Assembly: GCA_946619625.1 (NCBI GenBank)
Contig: CAMOMF010000055.1
Coordinates: 1 to 8,134 of the forward strand
Length of the DNA stretch: 8,134 nt
Direction of reading: 5' to 3'
Source: an uncultured Bacteroidales bacterium
GTDB taxonomy: Bacteria; Bacteroidota; Bacteroidia; Bacteroidales; Paludibacteraceae
In this document: one piece after another, positions 1-6,881 of the stretch
How positions within the stretch are numbered: the stretch's first letter is position 1
How the letters are laid out: every line of letters begins with the position of its first letter
Position numbers and translations under genes: made by a program
The notes under the pieces: generated by a model
Seen by the model: the letters and a program-made list of their open reading frames with translations, nothing else
Told to the model about the DNA's origin: nothing
Databases searched by the model: none

Positions 1-2924
1 CCGATATCGTAGGAAGCACCGTCGCCACCGATAATCCACTGGCTGCGCTTAACGATATGATCTTTGTACTCAAGGATAGCCTTGCACTTGTCGCAACCGC
101 AAGCCTCCATGGCAGCCACCATCGGCTCGTACAGACGCTTTGTTACCTCGGCGCTGTTCTTGTTCTCAATCCACTCTTTGAACATAGCCTTCAGTTCGTC
201 CGAGCAGCACTCGCACTCTTGTGCCTCTGTCATCAGACGTACCAAACGCTCTTTGATCTTCTTGTGTGCAATCTGCATACCCAGACCGTACTCGCAGAAG
301 TCCTCGAACAGAGAGTTGGACCATGCAGGACCGTGACCTTTCTCGTTCACAGTATAAGGAGTGGAAGGAACAGAGCCGGAATAGATAGATGTACAACCCG
401 TAGCGTTCGCAGCAATCTCGCGGTCACCGAACAGTTGTGCAATCAACTTGACGTACGGAGTCTCACCGCAACCCGAGCAAGCACCCGAGAACTCGAACAG
501 CGGAGTAGCAAACTGGCTGTTCTTCACATTCTGACCGATATCTACCAAGTGCTGCTTGGTGCTGACATGCTCTACGCAATATTGCCAGTTCTTCGCCTCA
601 GGCAGTTCGCCTTCCAGACCAACCATTGACAATGCTTTGCCGGTCTTCGGGTTGCCCGGACATACATCCACGCAGTTGCCGCAACCAAGGCAGTCCATCA
701 CACCTACCTGCATACGGAAGAACATGCCCTTCATAGCAGCCGGTGCCTTCATCTCGATTACCTCTGCGCCAAAGCCCTCTTTCTCCTCTGCCGTCATCAC
801 GAACGGACGGATACAAGCGTGAGGACAAACATATGCACACTTGTTGCACTGGATACAGTTCTCTGCATTCCATTTCGGAACGAACGCAGACACACCGCGC
901 TTCTCATACTTAGCCGTACCCGAGAACCAAGTACCGTCCTCGATACCCTTGAACGAAGAAACAGGCAGCAAGTCGCCGTCTTGTGCGTTGATAGGACGAA
1001 CCACCTTGTTGATGAACTCGTCGCCATCGGAATAAACCTTCGGCTGCTCCTCCAACTTCGACCATGCGGGATCAATCTCCAACTTGTGGTACTCACCACC
1101 GCGGTCCACAGCAGCGTAGTTCTTGTTCACAACATCCTCGCCCTTTTTGCCGTAAGATTTCACGATGAAGTGCTTCATCTCCTCAACGGCTTTCTCTACA
1201 GGGATCACCTCCGTAATACGGAAGAACGCACTCTGAAGGATGGTGTTGGTACGGTTGCCCAGACCAATCTCCTGTGCAATCTTGGTGGCGTTGATATAGT
1301 AAACATTAATCTTGTTGTCAGCAAAGTATTTCTTTACTTTGTTCGGCAGGTTCTTCACCAGTTCCTCACCTTCCCACATGGTGTTCAACAGGAAGGTACC
1401 GCCCTTTTGCAGACCACGGGTTACATCGTACATCTGCAGGTAAGCCTGTACGTGGCAAGCCACAAAATTAGGCGTGGTTACCAAGTAGGTTGAGTGGATA
1501 GGCTGGTCACCAAAACGCAGGTGCGAGCAGGTGAAACCGCCCGATTTTTTCGAGTCGTAACTGAAGTATGCCTGACAATATTTGTCAGTGGACTCACCGA
1601 TAATCTTCACCGAATTCTTGTTGGCGCCCACAGTCCCGTCAGCACCCAAGCCGTAGAACTTAGCCTGGAACAGAGAAGCGTCACCCATGGCAATCTCCTC
1701 ACCTACAGGCAGCGACAAGAAGGTTACATCGTCGTTCACACCTACGGTGAAGTGGTTCTTCGGCTCTTTCATGGCGAGGTTCTCGTACACTGCCAGCATC
1801 TGTGCAGGAGTGGTGTCGTTCGAACCCAAACCATAGCGACCGCCTACAACCAGGATATCCTTCAAGCCCAGTTCGCTCAGCGCATCTTTTACGTCCAGGT
1901 ACAGCGGCTCACCGTTGGCACCCGGCTCTTTGGTACGATCCAGCACGCAGACACGCTCTACGCTTGCAGGAAGCGCCTCTTTCAGGTACTTCAGACTGAA
2001 GGGACGATACAGGTGTACGTTGATCATCCCCATTTTCTTCCCCTTCTCTGCCTCGTAGTCAATCCCCTCGCGAATAGCCTCGCAAGCCGAACCCATACAG
2101 ATGATGATGTTCTTTGCGTCGGGTGCACCATAATAGGTGAAGGGACGATACTTGCGACCGGTGATTGCTGAAATCTTATCCATGTAGTCGCTGACGATGT
2201 CAGGCACTGCGTCATAGAACGGGTTGCTGGACTCACGGTGTGCAAAGAACACGTCGGGGTTCTCCGCCATACCGCGCATTACAGGGCGCATGGGAGACAG
2301 AGCGCGCTCACGGAACTCATGAAGCGCCTCTTGGTCAACCAACGGAAGCAGATCTTCCTGGCTGACCACTTCCACCTTGTTGTACTCGTGAGAGGTACGG
2401 AAACCATCGAAGAAGTTCAGGAAAGGAACGCGGCTCTTCAGGGTGGACAAGTGAGCCACACCAGCCAAGTCCATTACCTCCTGTACCGAAGCCTCTGCCA
2501 GCATGGCGAAACCGGTCTGACGGCAAGACATAACATCCTGATGGTCGCCGAAGATACAGAGCGCGTGAGATGCCAATGTACGAGCCGATACATGGAACAC
2601 GGTCGGAATCAACTCACCGGCAATCTTGTACATGTTCGGAATCATCAGCAACAAACCCTGCGAAGCAGTGAACGTTGTGGTAAGTGCGCCTGCCTGAAGT
2701 GAGCCGTGAACAGCACCGGCTGCACCACCTTCTGACTGCATCTCCTGCACCAGTACGGTCTCGCCGAACATGTTCTTGCGACCCTGGGCCGCCCACTCAT
2801 CTACGTTCTCCGCCATCGGAGAAGAAGGCGTGATGGGATAAATCGCTGCCACCTCGCTGAACATATACGCTATATGCGCCGCAGCGGTGTTACCATCACA
2901 AGTCATAAATTTCTTTTCTGCCAT
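1..2924 (-). CDS. nifJ: Pyruvate:ferredoxin (flavodoxin) oxidoreductase, N-terminal 974 codons (3' end outside window)
   Basis: Family role: converts pyruvate and CoA to acetyl-CoA and CO2 with TPP and iron-sulfur clusters, passing electrons to ferredoxin or flavodoxin; cytoplasmic and central to anaerobic energy metabolism. Seen: the frame is open from the ATG at 2922-2924 (MAEKKFMTCDGN) to the left edge; spot checks at several internal codons stay in frame. The N-terminal pyrimidine-binding motif YPITPSSPM is at residues 29-37. Two 4Fe-4S motifs follow: C690, C693, C696, C700 and C745, C748, C751, C755. The TPP-domain pair C816/C819 lies in ACSGCGET, followed by NATGCTSIYSGS; GGDGASYDIG sits at the edge. 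Single-chain enzymes are about 1,170-1,200 residues, so roughly 200 C-terminal residues are missing only because the window ends. The 69 bp upstream is A/T-rich with no TAnnTTTG match, so its promoter is unplaced; it may be weak, or transcription may come from the ATPase gene. The name nifJ is conventional and does not imply nitrogen fixation. Confidence 0.97.
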   Translation of the reverse strand, partial: MAEKKFMTCDGNTAAAHIAYMFSEVAAIYPITPSSPMAENVDEWAAQGRKNMFGETVLVQEMQSEGGAAGAVHGSLQAGALTTTFTASQGLLLMIPNMYKIAGELIPTVFHVSARTLASHALCIFGDHQDVMSCRQTGFAMLAEASVQEVMDLAGVAHLSTLKSRVPFLNFFDGFRTSHEYNKVEVVSQEDLLPLVDQEALHEFRERALSPMRPVMRGMAENPDVFFAHRESSNPFYDAVPDIVSDYMDKISAITGRKYRPFTYYGAPDAKNIIICMGSACEAIREGIDYEAEKGKKMGMINVHLYRPFSLKYLKEALPASVERVCVLDRTKEPGANGEPLYLDVKDALSELGLKDILVVGGRYGLGSNDTTPAQMLAVYENLAMKEPKNHFTVGVNDDVTFLSLPVGEEIAMGDASLFQAKFYGLGADGTVGANKNSVKIIGESTDKYCQAYFSYDSKKSGGFTCSHLRFGDQPIHSTYLVTTPNFVACHVQAYLQMYDVTRGLQKGGTFLLNTMWEGEELVKNLPNKVKKYFADNKINVYYINATKIAQEIGLGNRTNTILQSAFFRITEVIPVEKAVEEMKHFIVKSYGKKGEDVVNKNYAAVDRGGEYHKLEIDPAWSKLEEQPKVYSDGDEFINKVVRPINAQDGDLLPVSSFKGIEDGTWFSGTAKYEKRGVSAFVPKWNAENCIQCNKCAYVCPHACIRPFVMTAEEKEGFGAEVIEMKAPAAMKGMFFRMQVGVMDCLGCGNCVDVCPGNPKTGKALSMVGLEGELPEAKNWQYCVEHVSTKQHLVDIGQNVKNSQFATPLFEFSGACSGCGETPYVKLIAQLFGDREIAANATGCTSIYSGSVPSTPYTVNEKGHGPAWSNSLFEDFCEYGLGMQIAHKKIKERLVRLMTEAQECECCSDELKAMFKEWIENKNSAEVTKRLYEPMVAAMEACGCDKCKAILEYKDHIVKRSQWIIGGDGASYDI

Positions 2925-2993
2925 AAATTGTGATTTATTGTATTATTATCTGTTGTTTTATATAAGTTTCTAATTAGTATACCCCCTGCCTGA

Positions 2994-4136
2994 TTAATAC
3001 AAGAACCCGAACAGCCACAACGGAATCAGGTGCGTATTGTTGGTGTTTTCGCAGCCACCCACCGCTGTCAGACGAATAGGCAGTTTGTTAGGTTCACGCT
3101 CCAGCACGTCAAAATAGTACTTGCCGTCCACCAGGAACATTGCATTGCGGCTGGACGCATTGATCTTATGACGCGCATGCATCGCGTTATAGAAGAAGGT
3201 CTCCGCCACCACCTGCTGACTAACCTGCCTGTGCGGGTTCGAATATATCAGGTTCGTGTTCTGCAAATACACTTTCTGCGGCTTCATGGGGAACTGCTTG
3301 TCCTCCGTGTAAAGCAGGTTCAGCAGCCTCGCATCCTTCAGGTACTTGATGTAGTTCATCGCTGTGGCACGGCTGGTATCTATGCGGTCCGCCAATTTGC
3401 TGACATTGATGCCACACGGCGCCTCTTGCATAAAGATATGCAGCAGACTGCGGATTTTCTGCAAGTAACTTACATCTATTTGCTTTATGATCAGGACATC
3501 CACCTCCAGCATCATGTTCATCACCTTCAGCAGGTTCTCCATGTAGTAGTGATTCTCCAGCGAGAAGGGATAATACCCATGCTGCAAGTAGTCAGCAAAA
3601 TACCATAACGGATGCACTTTATCGCACACCATCTGTGCCAGGCTGTGGTGATTGTCAATAATATCCTCCAGGTGCAACGGTGCAAACGAAGTGCCGGCTT
3701 GCAGGTTCAGGTACTCACGGAAACTGAAGCCCCGCAGATTGTACATGGACACAATCTCGCCGATATCCTTGTTATCCTCTACCAACCGCATCACCGGACT
3801 GGCGGAGAAGACGATATGCAGGTCTGTGTACAGATAATAGCATTTCATCAACTGCTCGCTCCAGTTAGGCATCTTGAACGTCTGGTCGATAAGAAGAGTC
3901 TTGCCGCCTCCGCGAACAAACTCATCTGCAAACTCAACAAGAGAGTGCTCAGTGAAATACAGATTGTTGAAATTCACGTACAGGCACTCCCTACTTCCTC
4001 CGAAATGCTCCTTTGCGTACTGCAAAAGGAATGATGTTTTTCCACAGCCGCGGCTACCCTTGATACCGATAAGGCGGTCACGCCAATCGATTTCATCCAT
4101 AAGCAACCGGCGCACGGGGAAATCCACGTGCTCCAC
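2994..4136 (-). CDS. ATP-binding protein, AAA_14 / DUF4143 type
   Basis: A 380-residue P-loop ATPase of a family common in many copies in Bacteroidetes; its cellular role is not established. Seen: Walker A GSRGCGKTS at residues 27-35 (K33, T34). The Walker B region reads LLIDQTFKMPNW (81-92), where relatives usually have IDEIHK, so the catalytic Glu is Gln85. A sensor-like strand IVFSASP is at 108-114. A winged-helix-like stretch (about 240-275, with SKLADRIDTSRATAMNYIKYL) and the DUF4143-type C-terminus ending LWLFGFLY follow, so the 3' end is complete. No clear E-x-K nuclease motif is visible in the C-terminal part. Start: the first available in-frame start is GTG at 4134-4136; M13 (4098-4100) is the next ATG. 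Family-like sequence continues upstream in frame (AFYQTHKYLVEH) to an ATG at 4170-4172, but that ATG is followed by TGA. Transcribed from the promoter at 4215-4245. It may be a lightly damaged gene that still makes a nearly full-length protein. Confidence 0.88.
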   Translation of the reverse strand: MEHVDFPVRRLLMDEIDWRDRLIGIKGSRGCGKTSFLLQYAKEHFGGSRECLYVNFNNLYFTEHSLVEFADEFVRGGGKTLLIDQTFKMPNWSEQLMKCYYLYTDLHIVFSASPVMRLVEDNKDIGEIVSMYNLRGFSFREYLNLQAGTSFAPLHLEDIIDNHHSLAQMVCDKVHPLWYFADYLQHGYYPFSLENHYYMENLLKVMNMMLEVDVLIIKQIDVSYLQKIRSLLHIFMQEAPCGINVSKLADRIDTSRATAMNYIKYLKDARLLNLLYTEDKQFPMKPQKVYLQNTNLIYSNPHRQVSQQVVAETFFYNAMHARHKINASSRNAMFLVDGKYYFDVLEREPNKLPIRLTAVGGCENTNNTHLIPLWLFGFLY

Positions 4137-4172
4137 AAGATACTTGTGTGTTTGGTAAAAGGCGTCTCACAT
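4137..4172 (-). other. Probable original ATPase start, interrupted by an in-frame TGA at codon 2
   Basis: Reading leftward from ATG at 4170-4172, the next codon is TGA (4167-4169). Ten sense codons (DAFYQTHKYL) then run directly into the GTG used as the start of the intact frame. The ATG lies about 35 bases after the expected transcription start of the promoter at 4215-4245, a normal leader length, and the residues between resemble the usual N-terminus of this ATPase family. Inference: this was the native start, and a single change (for example CGA to TGA) created the stop. Expression would now need reinitiation at GTG 4134-4136 or ATG 4098-4100, which still lie upstream of Walker A. A sequencing error is the main alternative. 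Confidence 0.55.
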
Positions 4173-4214
4173 AAGTTTTGCTGCTCTTGAGAAGAATGCG
4201 TTTCAAAAGCGGTG

Positions 4215-4245
4215 CAAAGATACAAAAAAAAATTGACATTTGCAA
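4215..4245 (-). promoter_or_regulatory. Bacteroidetes-type promoter for the ATPase gene
   Basis: On the minus strand, TTG (4243-4245) is followed by a 20-base spacer and TATCTTTG (4215-4222), an excellent match to the Bacteroidetes -33/-7 consensus. The -7 element continues as TTTGCACC, as at the two other promoters in this window. The expected transcript start is near 4208. The 13-mer TTGCAAATGTCAA, covering the -33 box and the start of the spacer, recurs at the ftsB promoter. Confidence 0.85.
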
Positions 4246-4308
4246 CACTTGCATTCCATTTGGTGCATTTTTTATGCATTTTCCCGCCCCAAGAACGCAT
4301 TTTTTGTA

Positions 4309-4884
4309 TTATTTGTGTACTCTGGAGGCGTTTTGTCGCGCAAATTCCGCCCAGTTCTTCACCGGTTTGGACATTCGCAACGGCAGCCCTAATTGCAGAA
4401 AATGGCAGTACGCTATCGCCAAAGCGTCAGTAGCGTCCAATTTCTTGGGCAACGCGGATGGAGCAATCTTCAGCACCCGCTGCAACATATCCGCAACCAT
4501 CTCCTTGGTAGCGTGTCCGTTACCCGTAATCGCCATCTTCACTTTCATAGGCGAATATTCGTTGATGGGTATATCCTTGCTCAGCGCAGCAGCAATGGCG
4601 ACCCCCTGGCCATGCGCCAACTTGAGCATAGTCTGCACGTTCTTGTCCACAAACTGGGTTTCTATAGCAAGTTCCGTCGGATGGTGACGGTCAATCTGTT
4701 CTTGCACGTAGAAAAATATCTTCTGCAATTTGGCGTAATGGTCTTCCACTTTGTGCAGGTCCAGCACACCCATCTCCAACGCCTCCGCCTTACTGCCGCT
4801 GGTACGCAACACACCGTAACCCATATATGTCGTACCCGGGTCAATTCCTAAAATGATATGTTCCTTTACCAAATTATCTATCAT
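4309..4884 (-). CDS. ruvC: Crossover junction endodeoxyribonuclease RuvC
   Basis: Holliday-junction resolvase that nicks four-way DNA junctions symmetrically during homologous recombination and repair, working with the RuvAB branch-migration motor; a Mg2+-dependent dimer in the cytoplasm. Seen: 191 residues, a normal family length. All four acidic catalytic residues are in place: D15 in GIDPGTT, E75 in LAIETQF, and D150 and D153 in DATDALAIAYCH. The conserved KNVQTMLKLAHGQGVAI block is at 81-97. The ATG at 4882-4884 is chosen because the frame has TGA and TAA stops just upstream and the motif order fits. The start sits in the second copy of a 19-bp imperfect tandem duplication. It lies 12 bases after the TAA of the tandem stop of the upstream GH65 fragment, in the same frame and orientation, so the two are probably co-transcribed. 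No own promoter consensus was seen and no clear terminator follows. Confidence 0.97.
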   Translation of the reverse strand: MIDNLVKEHIILGIDPGTTYMGYGVLRTSGSKAEALEMGVLDLHKVEDHYAKLQKIFFYVQEQIDRHHPTELAIETQFVDKNVQTMLKLAHGQGVAIAAALSKDIPINEYSPMKVKMAITGNGHATKEMVADMLQRVLKIAPSALPKKLDATDALAIAYCHFLQLGLPLRMSKPVKNWAEFARQNASRVHK

Positions 4885-4914
4885 AGGCTTGATGGGTTAT
4901 CACAGGCTTGATGG
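4877..4914 (-). repeat. Imperfect 19-bp tandem duplication at the GH65N-ruvC junction
   Basis: Two adjacent 19-bp units occupy 4896-4914 and 4877-4895. On the minus strand both begin CCATCAAGCCT and agree at 16 of 19 positions. The first unit holds the last codons and the TGA-TAA double stop of the GH65 fragment; the second holds the ATG of ruvC. The duplication sits exactly where the catalytic part of a GH65 gene should continue, so it may mark the deletion or rearrangement junction (inference). Confidence 0.8.
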
Positions 4915-5691
4915 CAGATTTTCAATAGCCTTGGCAGTGAGTTCGCTCTTGATGAAACGTGTGGAATCAACGATAGAAAGGACTGTCTTCATGGTGAACA
5001 CATCGCCCTTCACCACATCGGTCATATGGGCAAAACCCAATACGTTTTTTTTGTCGATTTTCACAGCCCGGTCATCTTGCAGTGCCCCGTTCTTGTAGAG
5101 CCAGTGACGCTGGGCAACAGAGACCTGCTTATCGCCGTCTTTGGCTTGCAACCACATACACGCAATCTTGTCATCTATAGACGCTTGCAGCGTGTACCAC
5201 TCATCAAACCGTTTGCTGTCACTTATCAATGTCAGGAACGAAATCAAGCCTTCATAATCCACAAAACGCACCGAGTAACTTATCTCCAATAAATGGGGAT
5301 TTTTCATGTTCAGTTGGCGCTCCGCATCCACCTCCACAGTATGACCTTTGGGAGAAGTAGCGGTGAAATGCCTTTCCAAGCGTGCCTCGCCCTTGTGCAG
5401 ACAGCGGTAGAAACGCTGTGTCTGCCAATAGTGCAGGTCAAGACGCTCATCCCCCAAACGAACGGAAATAACCGCGGGATTAGGTATCTCCAACGGCGAA
5501 GAGGACGATGCACGCAGAACACCCTCCACAAACGTTCCCACGCGTTGTTCACCACTATAGGGCTCTTCAAAATAAGCGTATTGACTGATATAACCGTTGG
5601 AAAAAGCCAACTGCTCCTCCAACAGTGCCTCTTGCTGCGGATCGAACTCGTTTTGTTCGGTTTTCCAAGGACTATATTGTAGCATAACCAT
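4900..5691 (-). CDS. GH65-like protein reduced to the N-terminal sandwich domain (catalytic barrel missing)
   Basis: Full-length GH65 enzymes (maltose, trehalose or kojibiose phosphorylases and related hydrolases) are about 750 residues: an N-terminal beta-sandwich of about 260-270 residues, a linker, and the catalytic (alpha/alpha)6 barrel. This 263-residue protein matches only the first part. Seen: YSPWKTEQNEFD, then FSNGYISQYAYFEEP (about 30-44), GTFVEGVL (52-59), and the conserved run with GEARLERHF and HTVEVDAERQL. The TRFIKSELTAKAIE stretch, where the linker should start, is followed by TGA-TAA. The barrel with its catalytic Glu and phosphate-binding residues is absent, and no continuation appears before ruvC. 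It is therefore unlikely to be an active enzyme. It may be a remnant or a retained carbohydrate-binding scaffold. Starts: M1 (5689-5691) or M3 (5683-5685), both in a 22-bp duplication. It lies 65 bp downstream of a LacI-type regulator, the usual context of such genes. Confidence 0.82.
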   Translation of the reverse strand: MVMLQYSPWKTEQNEFDPQQEALLEEQLAFSNGYISQYAYFEEPYSGEQRVGTFVEGVLRASSSSPLEIPNPAVISVRLGDERLDLHYWQTQRFYRCLHKGEARLERHFTATSPKGHTVEVDAERQLNMKNPHLLEISYSVRFVDYEGLISFLTLISDSKRFDEWYTLQASIDDKIACMWLQAKDGDKQVSVAQRHWLYKNGALQDDRAVKIDKKNVLGFAHMTDVVKGDVFTMKTVLSIVDSTRFIKSELTAKAIENLPSSL

Positions 5692-5725
5692 TTTTGATTT
5701 GTAGCATTACAACTTTTGATTTGTA
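5682..5725 (-). repeat. Imperfect 22-bp tandem duplication over the GH65N start
   Basis: Adjacent 22-bp units at 5704-5725 and 5682-5703 agree at 19 of 22 positions on the minus strand; both begin TACAAATCAAAA and end ATGC, and a five-base partial third unit (TACAA) follows. The downstream copy contains both candidate ATG codons of the GH65 fragment. The upstream copy contains an equivalent ATG CTA CAA that opens only an 11-codon frame. It is the second duplication of a translation-start region at the borders of this gene. Confidence 0.75.
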
Positions 5726-5756
5726 TAAGACGGTTACTTAGGGACATCCGGACAGG

Positions 5757-6761
5757 TCAGAATGTGCTCTCACGGACAATCAGGTCTGTAGGAAGCACAA
5801 TGGTCTTGGCAGGCTCGCGTGTCTCCGTTTCGGCTATGCGGAACAGGATACGGTTCATCGCTTCACGGCCTATCTCCTTGTCATGTTGCTGGACAGTGGA
5901 AAGCATCGGGTCGGTATGACGCGTTATCATATCGTTACTGAAACCACAGATCTTCAATTCTTCCGGCACGCGAATTCCCATCATCTTCACTGACTGCAAT
6001 ATTCCGGCTGCCGTTTGGTCATTCGTGGCAAAAATAGCATCTATGCGACCCACATTGCGCAGAAAATCGGGTGTCATGACCAGTGCCTCGTCCCGCGAAC
6101 TGCAGTTCAACACCAACCCGGGGTCGAATGCGATACCATGTTTCTGTAACGCCTCTTTGTAGCCTCGGAAGCGCTCTGCGCCGGTATGTTCGTTCAGTGT
6201 GGAACTGTAGTACGCCACTTTTCTCGCACCACAGTGTATCAGGTACTCCACCGCCTTGAAAGCACCGCCGAAATCATCGGAAATCACTTGGTCGCAGTCC
6301 ACGGGCAGGAGTCTGTCAAACAGCACCAAGGGCATGTCGTCCTCCAGCAGTTCCCGAAGCATCCGGCACGTTCCTTCCGACTTGTTCATACAAGCCAAAA
6401 TACCCGCTACCCGCAACGACACCAACGCCTTGATGGCAGCATGCTCACGTTCAGCGTCATCATCCGTTTGCGTAATAATCACATTGTAGCCGGTCTCAGC
6501 GGCTGCAGCCTCCACACCTTTCAGGACGCGCGCAAAGAAATAGTTCGTTGCACTGGGGATAATCAGTCCGATGGTGGTGTTTCGGGCAGTACGCAAACTG
6601 GAAGCCATGATATTGGGTTTGTAGTTGTGCTCCTGCGCATAGGCACTCACCGCCCGCCGCGTGGATTCCGATATGTCGGGGTGGTTCTGCAGGGCACGAC
6701 TCACCGTTGAGGGGGAAATGCCCATCTCACGCGCAATGTCTTTTATGGTGATTCGTTTCAT
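5757..6761 (-). CDS. LacI-family transcriptional regulator
   Basis: A 334-residue sugar-responsive DNA-binding protein, probably a dimer controlling carbohydrate-use genes. Seen: the N-terminal LacI helix-turn-helix TIKDIAREMGISPSTVSRAL (residues 4-23), and the hinge region YKPNIMASSLRT before the periplasmic-binding-protein-like core. Core signatures include GLIIPSATNYFFARVLKGVE, DAIFATNDQTAAGIL and KICGFSNDMITRHTDPMLSTVQQ. Length and order are normal for an intact regulator. The effector cannot be read from sequence; the adjacent GH65 fragment hints at a disaccharide such as maltose or trehalose (inference). The ATG at 6759-6761 is the start, directly before the helix-turn-helix. No TAnnTTTG box is present in the 120 bp upstream, which is filled by the heptamer array, so transcription probably comes through from ftsB. 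With its neighbouring sugar gene truncated, the regulator may now act only on distant targets. Confidence 0.95.
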   Translation of the reverse strand: MKRITIKDIAREMGISPSTVSRALQNHPDISESTRRAVSAYAQEHNYKPNIMASSLRTARNTTIGLIIPSATNYFFARVLKGVEAAAAETGYNVIITQTDDDAEREHAAIKALVSLRVAGILACMNKSEGTCRMLRELLEDDMPLVLFDRLLPVDCDQVISDDFGGAFKAVEYLIHCGARKVAYYSSTLNEHTGAERFRGYKEALQKHGIAFDPGLVLNCSSRDEALVMTPDFLRNVGRIDAIFATNDQTAAGILQSVKMMGIRVPEELKICGFSNDMITRHTDPMLSTVQQHDKEIGREAMNRILFRIAETETREPAKTIVLPTDLIVRESTF

Positions 6762-6881
6762 CAGATAGAAGTTGAAAGTGGATAGTTGATAGTTGATAGA
6801 AGTTGAAAGTGGAGAGTTGATAGTTGATAGAAGTTGAAAGTGGAAAGTGGAGAGTTGATAGAAGTTGAGAGTGGAGAGTTG
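6762..6881. repeat. Heptamer array with 31-bp higher-order period
   Basis: The whole gap between lacI and ftsB is built from 7-bp units of the form TKGADAG (plus strand), such as TTGATAG, TTGAAAG, TGGAGAG and TGGATAG. Each fourth unit is followed by a 3-bp AAG spacer. This gives three full 31-bp blocks (6769-6799, 6800-6830, 6831-6861) and a partial fourth (6862-6881). From 6763 to 6886 the plus strand has no C. The array starts directly after the ftsB stop codon and ends within about seven bases of the lacI ATG. A related array lies at 8057-8111. It is not a CRISPR: there are no unique spacers. Confidence 0.95.

Noticed and set aside
819..2702. Long plus-strand reading frames (up to 225 codons) opposite nifJ
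   Set aside because: The minus strand carries an unbroken, motif-rich nifJ frame here; the opposite frames show no recognisable domains and arise from its codon bias.
1..2924. Nitrogen-fixation role suggested by the name nifJ
   Set aside because: No nif structural genes are visible; in anaerobic Bacteroidales this enzyme serves pyruvate fermentation.
2925..2993. Promoter or terminator between the ATPase and nifJ
   Set aside because: No TAnnTTTG box and no stable GC hairpin with a T-run could be found in these 69 A/T-rich bases.
3030..4034. Plus-strand reading frames opposite the ATPase
   Set aside because: They are His/Gln/Val-rich antisense translations with no family features, while the minus frame has Walker A and a complete C-terminus.
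6762..6881. CRISPR array
   Set aside because: The units are 7 bp, contiguous and without unique spacers, and there are no cas genes.
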